Positions 50,670-59,600 of a stretch of DNA of 64,000 bases are shown here, in pieces. Source of the stretch: Hymenobacter daecheongensis DSM 21074 (GTDB lineage: Bacteria > Bacteroidota > Bacteroidia > Cytophagales > Hymenobacteraceae); assembly GCF_900141805.1 (NCBI RefSeq), contig NZ_FQYN01000001.1, positions 124,001 through 188,000 on the forward strand, in the 5' to 3' direction. A model generated the notes under the pieces. It was not told where the DNA came from. It saw only the letters and a program-made list of their open reading frames with translations, and made no database searches. Both the position numbers and the translations under genes were made by a program. The number at the start of each line of letters is the position of its first letter. Positions within the stretch are counted from its first letter, which is position 1.

Positions 50670-52364
50670 ATGTTCAAGCAGAAACACCCGTTTTACGCGC
50701 TGCTGCTGGCCGCTTGCTGCGCCACTTCCGCCGTGGCCCAGCAGGTGCCCGAAAAGAGCAAAATCAAGGTGAAGCGCGGCAAAGCCGAGAAGACCGCGCC
50801 GGCCCCCGTGGCCGCGCCGCTGCCCACCCGCCAGCCGCCCATCGAGACGGATATGGCGGCCGAATACGGCGCTACCATCACCCAGGACGACCTGCGCCGC
50901 CACCTCACCATCTTGGCTTCGGATGCCTACGAGGGCCGCGAAACCGGCGAGAAAGGCCAGAAAATGGCCGCCGACTACCTAGCCAAGGAGTTTGCCGCCC
51001 TCGACCTGACCGGCCCGGTGAAAAACTCCGACAACCCTTTCGTGCAGCACTTTAGCATGGAGCGCAGCACCTGGGCCGAGGGCGCGACACTGAAAGTGGC
51101 CGGCCAGACCTATAAGTGGCTGGCTGATTTCTACGGCATGGGCAGCTCGCCCTTCCAGACGGAAGCCACGGTGAAGCCCGTGTTTCTGGGCTACGGCATC
51201 GAGCAGGACGGCTACTCCGACTACGCCGGCAAGGACGTGAAGGGCAAGGACGTTATCATTTTGCTTGGCGAGCCGACCACGACCGAGGGCAAGGCCCTGC
51301 TGAGCGCCGATGGCAAAGCCACTAAATGGGGCACCGATTTCCGGGCCAAAGCCGTGAAGGCGGCCGAGAAGGGCGTGCGCAGCGTGTTTTTCGTGAACCC
51401 CGATCCGCAGAGCAACTTCGAGAAGATGGCGGCCCGCATGGCTCCTTATCTCAGCCGGCCCAGCATGCGCTTCCTGGATAGCAAAGACGCCGGCCGCTCA
51501 TCGTTTTTCGTGTCGGCGGCGGTGGGCTACAAGCTGCTGGGCACCACGGCCGCGGCCCTGAGCAAGTATCAGGCAACGGTGGCGAAGGCCGGTAAGCCGG
51601 TGGTGGCCCCGTTCAAGCCGGCGGCTATCACCATCAAAGCCCCGAAAAAGAAGGAAGAATTCACTACCGAAAACGTGATGGGCTTTCTGGAAGGCTCCGA
51701 CAAGCGCGACGAGGTGCTGGTCATTTCGGCCCACTACGACCACATCGGCATCACCAACGGCGAGGTGAACAACGGGGCCGACGACGACGGCTCGGGTACG
51801 GTGTCGGTGCTGGAGCTGGCCCAGGCTTTCGCCAAAGCCAAGCGCGAAGGCCACGGCCCGCGCCGCAGCATCCTGTTTCTGACCGTGACGGGCGAGGAAA
51901 AGGGCCTGCTGGGCTCCGAATACTACACCGACCACCCCGTGCTGCCGCTCGAAAACACCATCGCCGACCTGAACATCGACATGGTGGGCCGCACCGATAA
52001 GGAGCACGAAGGCAAGCCCGACTACGTGTACGTCATCGGCTCCGACAAGCTCTCTTCGGAACTGCACGCCATCAATGAGGAGGCCAATAAGAAGTACACC
52101 AACATCGACCTCGACTACAAATACAACGACCCCGAGGACCCGAACCGCTTCTACTACCGCTCCGACCACTACAACTTCGCCAAGCACAAAATCCCGGTGG
52201 CGTTCTTCTTCAACGGCGTGCACGACGACTACCACGGCGCGGGCGACGAGGTGGAGAAAATCGAGTTCGGCAAAATGGAAAAGCGCGCCCGGCTGGTATT
52301 CCACACCGCCTGGGAGCTGGTCAACCGCGACACTCGCATCGTGGTAGACTCGAATAAGCCGTAA
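50670..52364 (+). CDS. M28 family peptidase (first of two tandem paralogs)
   Basis: A 564-residue exported metallopeptidase. Signal peptide (1-24, ending AVAQ), a Lys/Pro-rich linker, a PA-like inserted domain, and a C-terminal M28 catalytic domain with all zinc ligands: SAHYDHIG, NGADDDGSGT, TGEEKGLLGSEYY, LNIDMVGRTD and DDYHGAGDE. It should be an extracellular or periplasmic zinc aminopeptidase; substrate unknown. It is closely related to the next gene (52748), a tandem duplication, and separated from it by a 383-bp gap with a very large hairpin. Confidence 0.93.
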   Translation: MFKQKHPFYALLLAACCATSAVAQQVPEKSKIKVKRGKAEKTAPAPVAAPLPTRQPPIETDMAAEYGATITQDDLRRHLTILASDAYEGRETGEKGQKMAADYLAKEFAALDLTGPVKNSDNPFVQHFSMERSTWAEGATLKVAGQTYKWLADFYGMGSSPFQTEATVKPVFLGYGIEQDGYSDYAGKDVKGKDVIILLGEPTTTEGKALLSADGKATKWGTDFRAKAVKAAEKGVRSVFFVNPDPQSNFEKMAARMAPYLSRPSMRFLDSKDAGRSSFFVSAAVGYKLLGTTAAALSKYQATVAKAGKPVVAPFKPAAITIKAPKKKEEFTTENVMGFLEGSDKRDEVLVISAHYDHIGITNGEVNNGADDDGSGTVSVLELAQAFAKAKREGHGPRRSILFLTVTGEEKGLLGSEYYTDHPVLPLENTIADLNIDMVGRTDKEHEGKPDYVYVIGSDKLSSELHAINEEANKKYTNIDLDYKYNDPEDPNRFYYRSDHYNFAKHKIPVAFFFNGVHDDYHGAGDEVEKIEFGKMEKRARLVFHTAWELVNRDTRIVVDSNKP

Positions 52365-52421
52365 GGCGGAAGATTGGCGCAAGCCGAAATTCGATGGACA
52401 GCCAGCCTAAATCGCAAAGTA

Positions 52422-52572
52422 GCCGCAGCGCGGCGGCAGGTTTGTAGCAACCAATAAGCACAAAGAACAAAGCCGCGTAGCGGTGACAGAATTGCCCGAA
52501 CGGATCTGTCACCGCTACGCGGCTTTGTTCTTTTTCTACTTCAATGCTACAAACCTGTCGCCGCGCTGCGGC
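52422..52572. repeat. Double-nested inverted repeat between the two M28 genes
   Basis: Outer arms 52422-52449 and 52545-52572 (28 bp, one mismatch) contain TTTGTAGCA; inner arms 52462-52490 and 52505-52533 (29 bp, perfect) contain GCCGCGTAGCGG. Together they give a cruciform-capable structure of about 150 bp that takes up a large part of the gap 52365-52747. Confidence 0.95.
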
Positions 52573-52747
52573 TTGCTTGTTCAGAGCTGACTTGAATGCG
52601 CGACGCAAAGTTGGGCTAAGAGCCCAGGTCGGCTTCGCGCCTTTTGCTTTGCCGGCCGGGCAGCCCACTTTTTCGGCTGCTTTGCGTTAGACTACCTCGG
52701 CTGTGCCAAGCGCCCCGCTTGCCGCGGCCGTCTCCGTCCTCTGCGCT

Positions 52748-54424
52748 ATGAAAAAACTGCTTCTGTATAGTCTGCTGGCTCTGGTGGGCGGCTCCACGGC
52801 CTGGGCCCAGGCCCCAATTGCCAAAGCCACGGCCCGGCCGGGCAGCAAGGCTACCGGGCTGCCCTCTCCCACCGCGCCGGCCGCCACCTACGCCGCCACT
52901 ATCCGCCAGGCCGACCTGCGCGAGCACCTCACGGTACTGGCTTCGGATGACTTTCAGGGGCGCGAAACCGGGCAGGCCGGGCAGAAAAAGGCCGCCGCCT
53001 ATCTGGCCCGGCAGCTGGCGGCGCTGGGCCTGCAGGGGCCGGTGAAGGGCAGCGCCGACGGCTATCTGCAAGCATTTGAGGTGCGGCGGGGCTTGAGCCA
53101 GGAGGGCGGCTACTTGGAGGTAGGCGGGCAGCGCTACACCTGGCTGCGCGACTTTTTCAGCTACGGCCCCATCCTCTCGCCCTTCCCCACCGAAACCGCC
53201 GGCCAGCCCGTTTTTGCCGGTTTCGGCATCGATCAGGCCAACTATTCCGACTATGCGGGCCTGGATGTGCGGGGCAAGGATGTGCTGGTGCTGATGGGCG
53301 AGCCCCAGGATGCCAAAGGCCGCAACCTGCTCACGGGCACCAAGCAGGAAGGCGACTGGGCTTCGGGAACCAAAAAAATAGCGCTGGCCAAACAAAAAGG
53401 GGCCCGCAGCATCTTCTTCCTCACTTTCGGCTCTACTGCCGAGTTTCAGGCCCAGGCCGCCCAGTTGGCCCCGGCCCTGCGCGAGCCAGCCTTTCTGCTG
53501 CCCGACCCCGGCCAGCCCGCCCCCGACGCCGACCAGGAAGAAACCCCGACGGGCATTGGCGTATACCTCGTCTCGCCGGAGCTGGGCCAGCGCCTGGCGG
53601 GCACTACTGAGGAAAATTTGCTCGGCTACGTGGCGGCCATCGGGAAGAAAAAGGGGCCGGTGCCGCTCAACTTTCAACCGCCCGGCTTCACGGTTCACTT
53701 GCCCCAGCAGCAGCAAACGCTGACCACCGAAAACGTGCTGGGCCTAGTGGAAGGCACCGACCGCAAGGACGAAGTGCTGGTGATTTCGGCTCACTACGAC
53801 CACCTGGGCATGAAGCACGACACCATTTACAACGGGGCCGACGATGACGGCTCGGGCACCGCGGCGGTGCTGGAAATTGCGCAGGCCTTTGCCCAGGCCA
53901 AAAAGGAAGGCCACGGCCCGCGCCGCAGCGTGCTGTTTGTGCTGATGACGGGCGAAGAGGAAGGCTTGTTTGGCTCGGAATACTACACCGGCCACCCCGT
54001 GCTGCCGCTGGCCAATACGGTGGCCAATCTGAACATCGACATGGTGGGCCGCACCGATAAAGCCCACGCCGACAAGCCCGATTTCGTGTATGTGGTGGGC
54101 GACGACCGGCTTTCGTGGGAGCTGCACACCGTCAGCGAAGCGGCCAACGCGCAGCACGCCCACCTCGCCCTCGACTACGCCTACAACGCTGCCGACGACC
54201 CCGAGCAACTCTACTACCGCTCCGACCACTACAACTTCGCCCGCCGCGGCATCCCGGTTATCTTCTATACCAGCGGCCTGCACGCCGACTACCACAAGGC
54301 CACCGACGACGTGGACAAAATAGAATTTGGCCCGCTGGAAAAGCGCACCCGGCTGGTGTTTCATACCGCCTGGGAGCTGGCCAACCGCGACCAGCGCGTG
54401 GCCCTGGACGCGGCAAAGAACTAG
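52748..54424 (+). CDS. M28 family peptidase (second tandem paralog)
   Basis: A 558-residue exported zinc peptidase: signal peptide (1-21, ending AWAQ), PA-like domain and M28 domain with AHYDHLGM, NGADDDGSGT, GEEEGLFGSEYY, LNIDMVGRTD and ADYHKATDD. All the zinc ligands are kept, so it should be active. It shares many identical stretches with the product at 50670, including EGHGPRRS and NIDMVGRTDK. A duplication with later divergence of the N-terminal linker. Confidence 0.93.
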   Translation: MKKLLLYSLLALVGGSTAWAQAPIAKATARPGSKATGLPSPTAPAATYAATIRQADLREHLTVLASDDFQGRETGQAGQKKAAAYLARQLAALGLQGPVKGSADGYLQAFEVRRGLSQEGGYLEVGGQRYTWLRDFFSYGPILSPFPTETAGQPVFAGFGIDQANYSDYAGLDVRGKDVLVLMGEPQDAKGRNLLTGTKQEGDWASGTKKIALAKQKGARSIFFLTFGSTAEFQAQAAQLAPALREPAFLLPDPGQPAPDADQEETPTGIGVYLVSPELGQRLAGTTEENLLGYVAAIGKKKGPVPLNFQPPGFTVHLPQQQQTLTTENVLGLVEGTDRKDEVLVISAHYDHLGMKHDTIYNGADDDGSGTAAVLEIAQAFAQAKKEGHGPRRSVLFVLMTGEEEGLFGSEYYTGHPVLPLANTVANLNIDMVGRTDKAHADKPDFVYVVGDDRLSWELHTVSEAANAQHAHLALDYAYNAADDPEQLYYRSDHYNFARRGIPVIFYTSGLHADYHKATDDVDKIEFGPLEKRTRLVFHTAWELANRDQRVALDAAKN

Positions 54425-54444
54425 GTGGCGCACCCGGAAAAATC

Positions 54445-54504
54445 ATAAAGGCCGGAAAGTTGGACAATGCCCGGAAAAGCGGCGGCCGACTTTCCGGCCT
54501 TTAT
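54445..54504 (+). terminator. Terminator hairpin overlapping the lutB promoter
   Basis: A 16-bp perfect stem (ATAAAGGCCGGAAAGT 54445-54460 with 54489-54504) about 20 bp after the M28 stop. Its right arm runs into TATATTTG. Confidence 0.8.
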
Positions 54505-54509
54505 ATTTG
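54502..54509 (+). promoter_or_regulatory. lutB promoter -7 element TATATTTG
   Basis: TATATTTG fits TAnnTTTG, 32 bp before ATG 54542, and shares bases with the terminator hairpin. Confidence 0.6.
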
Positions 54510-54541
54510 TTGGTATCTCGTGCTGCCAACCTGCTACTGCC

Positions 54542-55921
54542 ATGACAACCAAAGCCGCCCAGTTCCTCGCCGATTCCGATTCCAAAGCCTTCGATCTGGA
54601 GCACCGGCGCAAGATCCGCTTCAACATTGGTAAGTACAACGCGGCCGTGCAAACCGGGCTGGGCTGGTACCACGACCACGAGCTGGCGCGGGAGCGGGCT
54701 TCGTATCTGAAAGCCAAGGTGATAAACCGGCTCGATGAGTACCTGCTGGAGTTTGAGCGCAACTTCACGGCCCGCGGCGGCAAGGTAATTTGGGCGCGGG
54801 ATGCGCAGGAAGCCCTGGCGGAAATCGGCAAAATCATGCAGCGCAAGCACGCCCGCACGGTGGTGAAGGCCAAGAGCATGACCACCGAGGAAATCCACCT
54901 GAACGACTACCTGGGCAAAAACGGCATCGACTCCATCGAAACCGACCTGGGCGAGTTCATCGTGCAGCTGAACGGCGAGCGGCCCTACCACATCGTGACG
55001 CCGGCCATGCACCTGAGCAAGCAGGATATTGCCGCTATCTTCGTGAAGCACCTCGGCATCGAGCACACCGACGACGCGCAGAAGCTGGTGCTCACGGCCC
55101 GCCACCTGCTGCGCGGCAAATACACGGCGGCCGAAGTCGGCATCACCGGCGGCAACTTCCTGCTGGCCGACATCGGCGCTGTGGCCGTGACCGAAAACGA
55201 GGGCAACGCCCGCCTTTCGGCCACCTTCCCCAAAACCCACATTGCCATCGTGGGCATCGAAAAGCTCCTGCCCAGCATCCACGACCTGGATTTGTTCTGG
55301 CCGCTGCTCAGCACCAGCGGCACGGGCCAGCAGGTAACGGTATACAATACCATCTACACCGGTCCGCGCCAGCCGCTGGAAAAAGACGGCCCCGACGAGA
55401 TGTACGTGGTGCTGCTCGACAACGGCCGCACCAACCTGCTAGCTCAGCCCGAGCAGCGCGAGGCCCTGCAGTGCATCCGGTGCGGGGCCTGCCTGAACGT
55501 GTGCCCGGTCTACAAAAACATTGGCGGCCACACCTACGAAACTACGTACTCTGGCCCCATCGGCTCCGTTATTTCGCCCCACCTGAGCGGGCTGGCCGAA
55601 AACAAGCACCTGAGCTACGCCTCGTCATTGTGCGGGGCCTGCACCTCGGTGTGCCCGGTCAAAATCAACATTCATAACCTGCTGCTCAAAAACCGTCAGC
55701 AGGCCGTGCGGGAGGGCTTTACGGACAAAGAGGAGCGCCGGGCCGTGGCGCTGTGGCTGTATGGCATGAAGCACCGCTGGGTGTGGGATATGGCCCCGGT
55801 AGCGGGCAAAAACTGGGTGCTGAGCCGCCTGCTGGGCGAAGTGGGCTGGAACAAGCGCCGCGACGCGCTGCAAACCGCGCCCAAGTCGTTTCGGCAGCTG
55901 TGGAAGGCGCGGGGTAACTAG
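54542..55921 (+). CDS. lutB: LutB-like lactate-utilisation iron-sulfur protein
   Basis: A 459-residue protein of the LutB/LldF family, part of the LutABC complex that oxidises L-lactate to pyruvate. The N-terminal LUD domain (about 60-290) includes SMTTEEIHLNDYL and GITGGNFLLADIG. Two [4Fe-4S] clusters are encoded by CIRCGACLNVCP (about 311-322) and CGACTSVCP (about 363-371). The C-terminus has the short helix region typical of LutB. lutA and lutC are not in the flanking DNA. Confidence 0.93.
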   Translation: MTTKAAQFLADSDSKAFDLEHRRKIRFNIGKYNAAVQTGLGWYHDHELARERASYLKAKVINRLDEYLLEFERNFTARGGKVIWARDAQEALAEIGKIMQRKHARTVVKAKSMTTEEIHLNDYLGKNGIDSIETDLGEFIVQLNGERPYHIVTPAMHLSKQDIAAIFVKHLGIEHTDDAQKLVLTARHLLRGKYTAAEVGITGGNFLLADIGAVAVTENEGNARLSATFPKTHIAIVGIEKLLPSIHDLDLFWPLLSTSGTGQQVTVYNTIYTGPRQPLEKDGPDEMYVVLLDNGRTNLLAQPEQREALQCIRCGACLNVCPVYKNIGGHTYETTYSGPIGSVISPHLSGLAENKHLSYASSLCGACTSVCPVKINIHNLLLKNRQQAVREGFTDKEERRAVALWLYGMKHRWVWDMAPVAGKNWVLSRLLGEVGWNKRRDALQTAPKSFRQLWKARGN

Positions 55922-56045
55922 CGTAAGCAGCTACAGATGCGCGACAGGCCACGACAGCCGCGCCGCGGCAATCTGGCAGCAAATTATTGGGCCGGCCCCG
56001 CCACAAAGCAGAGCTTTGCCGGCGCTTCTATGCCCTGCCTGTAAT

Positions 56046-56393
56046 ATGCCCACCACTGATCCTTCCGACGATGACTTGGCGCTGCTGCGCAAGTTCCGGC
56101 AGCTGGCCGGCCGGATACTGGCCGAGCCCGGCTTCAGTGTGGACGACGCGGCCGGGCTGCTGGGCATGAGCCCCCGCTCGCTGCATCGCAGGTTCAAAGA
56201 GCTGACTGGCCTGACGCCGGCCGCCTACCTGCGTGAGCATCGCCTGTATTGGGCCAAGGAGCTGCTGGAAACCGGGGCCGTACGCAGCGTGGAGGCAGCC
56301 GCGTTTGCCGTCGGCATCGAGGATGCGGCCTACTTCGCCCGCCTTTTCTACCGGCGCTACCGGCTGCGGGCCAGCGCCCTGCTGCGTCCCTGA
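56046..56393 (+). CDS. Stand-alone AraC-type DNA-binding domain
   Basis: A 115-residue protein that is only an HTH_18-type domain: FSVDDAAGLLGMSPRSLHRRF for the first helix-turn-helix and AAFAVGIEDAAYFARLFYRRY for the second, noted here in parts (LLGMSPRSLHRRF; VGIEDAAYFARLF). It resembles the C-terminal output domain of AraC regulators or of hybrid two-component sensors in Bacteroidota, without any sensory part. It may be a true small regulator or a remnant; no pseudogene pieces were seen upstream. ATG 56046 is the first close to the domain. Confidence 0.75.
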   Translation: MPTTDPSDDDLALLRKFRQLAGRILAEPGFSVDDAAGLLGMSPRSLHRRFKELTGLTPAAYLREHRLYWAKELLETGAVRSVEAAAFAVGIEDAAYFARLFYRRYRLRASALLRP

Positions 56394-56466
56394 ATCCTCG
56401 CTGGGCTCTACTGAAATGGGCAGCCTGATTGGCAGGAATTTACTAGGCCTCTATATAGTACTATTT

Positions 56467-56474
56467 TATTTTTG
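56467..56474 (+). promoter_or_regulatory. -7 element TATTTTTG
   Basis: TATTTTTG fits TAnnTTTG; it sits 126 bp before ATG 56601, giving a long leader. The leader has an imperfect 13-bp hairpin (near 56536-56571). Confidence 0.45.
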
Positions 56475-56600
56475 CGGGATTTTCTGGCGGCTGGCCGCGC
56501 GGTAAAGGGCTGCTGCCACTGCTGTGAGACTCGCCGAAATGCTGGCCGGACTTGTTCCAGCCGGCATTTGTGGCTTTTAGAAAAGCTAGATTTTTCTTCT

Positions 56601-59600
56601 ATGACTCCAAGATTTACCTCCCTCCTGGCCGGCTTGTGCGCTGCCTTACTGCCGCTGCTGGCAGCGGCCCAGGCCACCGTACAGAGCACCACGCCGGCCG
56701 CCAACGCCACGAACGTGAGCCGCGCGGCCACCGTGCAGCTCACGCTGAATGGCACCATCGCGCCGGGCACGATGAGCAACTTCCGGGTGTTCAGCGCCCA
56801 GCGCGGGGGCAAGCTGGCGGGCACCTACACCCGCGTGAACATCGGCAATCGCACGATGGTGTTCGACCCGACCACCGATTTTCAGGCCGGGGAGGTGGTG
56901 CAGGCCGTCATTCCGTCCTCGGTGCGCTCGGTGTTCGACCCGGCCGTGAAGCGGGCCTACCAGTTTACGACGGAGACGGCGGGCGGCGGCACCTTTAGCG
57001 CCACGGGCAGCAGTTACGCCACCAACGCCCAGCCCAACGACCTAGCCGTGGCCGACCTCGACGGCGACGGCGACCTGGATTTTGCCACCGCCGACGCCGG
57101 GTACGCCACGCTGTCCGTCTGGCTGAACAGCGGCACGGGCAGCTTCCCCACGGCCGCGCCGATACTGGTGGGCAGCCAGCCGCGGGCGGTGAAGGCCGCC
57201 GACGTAGATGCCGACGGTGACCTCGACCTGCTCGCCGCGCTGGCCAGCACCGGCCAGGTGCAGGTGATGCTCAACGATGGCACGGGCGCATTTACGTTTG
57301 GGTCGCTGGTGACGGTGGGCAGCGCGCCGAATGAGCTGGCTATCGGCGACTTCGATGCCGATGGCGACCTGGACTTTGCGGTGGCCAATGCCAACAGCAC
57401 GTTTGTGAGCGTAGCGCTGAACACGGGCAGCGGCACGTTTGGCGCGGCGGCCAGCCCGGCGGTGGGGGCCAAGCCCTACGGCCTGGCCGTGGGCGACGTG
57501 GATAACGACGGGGACCTCGACTTGGTGACGTCCAACAACCTGAGCAACACGGCGACGGTGCTGCTCAACGACGACAACGGCACGTTTACCGCCGCCGCTT
57601 CCGTGGGCGTGGGCAACGGCCCCTGGCGGGTGGCGCTGGCCGACCTCGACGACGACCAGGACCTGGACGTGGTAACGGCCAACGCGACCGGCGGCAGCGT
57701 GAGCGTCCGCCTTAACGATGGCAGCGGCGCGTTTAGCGGTACCACGAATCTGGCCATTGGCGGCGCGCCCCAGCAGGTGGCCGTGGGCGACTTCGACGGC
57801 GACGCGGACCTGGACCTGGCCGTGGCGGACCAGACCAACAGCCGGGTGGCGCTGCGCCTCAACAACGGCAGCGGCAGCTTCAGCGGCAGCGCCACGGTGG
57901 CCGTGGATGCCTCGCCCACCGCCGTGGCCCTGGCCGACGTGAGCGGCGACGGTGCCCTTGACCTGCTGACCCCCAGCTACAGCGGGGCCAAAGTCAGCGT
58001 GCGGCTCAACCAGATTCCGGCCCCGATTATCAGCTCCCTGACGCCCAACCCGGCGGTGGTGGGCGGGACGGTGGTGCTGACCGGGGCGAACTTTACGGGC
58101 GTGACGGCCGTGGCCGTGAACGGCGTGAGTGCCACCTACACGGTGGGGTCGCCCACCCAGATTTCGCTAACGGTGCCCGCCAGCGCCACCAGCGGCCCCG
58201 TGACGGTGACGACCGGCTACGGCACCGGCAGCAGCGCCCCGCTGCTCATCCGGCCCGACATCAGCAGCTTCACGCCCACCTCCGGCTCGGAAGGCGGCGG
58301 GGTGGCCGTCATCACGGGCACGAGCTTCAGCGGGGCCACGGCGGTGCGGTTCAACGGCACGGCCGCCAGCAGCTATACGGTCAATTCCGCGACCCAAATC
58401 ACGGCCACGGTGCCGGTGGGGGCCAGCTCGGGCACCATCAGCGTGACCACGGCCAGCGGCACGGGCACCAGCAGCGGCAGCTTCACGGTTGTGCCGGGCG
58501 TGAGTGCCTTCTCCCCCAGCAGCGGCGCGGTGGGCACCTCGGTTTCGCTCACCGGCGACGATTTCCTGAGTGCTACCGTCGTGCGCTTCAACGGGGTGAG
58601 TGCGGCCTTCACCATCAATTCGGCTACCAGCATTACGGCTACGGTGCCTGCCGGGGCCACTACCGGGCTCATCAGCGTCACGTCGGCGGTCGGCACCCGT
58701 TCTTCGACCAGCAGCTTCGTGGTGACGCCGGGCATCAGCAGCTTTACGCCCCTGAGCGGCACGGCGGGCACCAGCGTCACCATCACGGGCACCACCTTCA
58801 CGGGGGCTACCAGCGTGAAGTTTGGCGGCACGGCGGCGGCCAGCTTCGTGGTGAATTCGAGCACCCGGATTACGGCCGTGGTGGCCAGCGGCACCAGCAG
58901 CGGCACTATCAGCGTGACCACGCCCAGCGGCACCGCTACCAGCAGCACCCCCTTCACCTTGCCGCCCACCCTCACCAGCTTCTCGCCCGCCAGCGGCGTG
59001 GCGGGCGCTACCTTCACCCTTACGGGCACCAATTTTATCGGTGCTACCGGGGTGACTTTTAACGGCGTGACGGCTACTTTCAGTACGCAGAGCAATACCA
59101 AAATCACGGCCTCGGTACCGGCCACCGCGCTGTCGGGGCCGATTACGGTGACCTCGCCGGCGGGCTCGGCTACCTCGGCCACCTCCTTCGTGGTCATCCC
59201 GGCGCTGACGGCCTCGACGCCCGGCAGCGGCGTGGTGGGCACCGTAGTCACGATAACGGGCACCAACCTGACGAACCTGACCGGGGTGAGCTTCAACGGC
59301 ACCGCGGCCACCAGCTTCACCCTGAACTCGGTTACGCAGCTTACGGTGCCCGTGCCGGCCGGGGCCACCACGGGCACCGTAACGGCCACGGTGAGCGGCA
59401 CCACCGCCAGCCTGACGGTGCCCTTCCAGGTGCGCACGGCTACGGTGGTGGCCACCACGCCCGCCCGCGAGGCCCTCCAGCAGGCGCTGAGCGTGCGGCC
59501 GGCGGCCACCTTCAGCCAGACCCAGGCCGGCGGAGCCCCGGCGGCGGGCCTGAACGTGTACAGCGCCCAGCGCGGCGGCAAACGCGCCGGCAGCCTGAGC

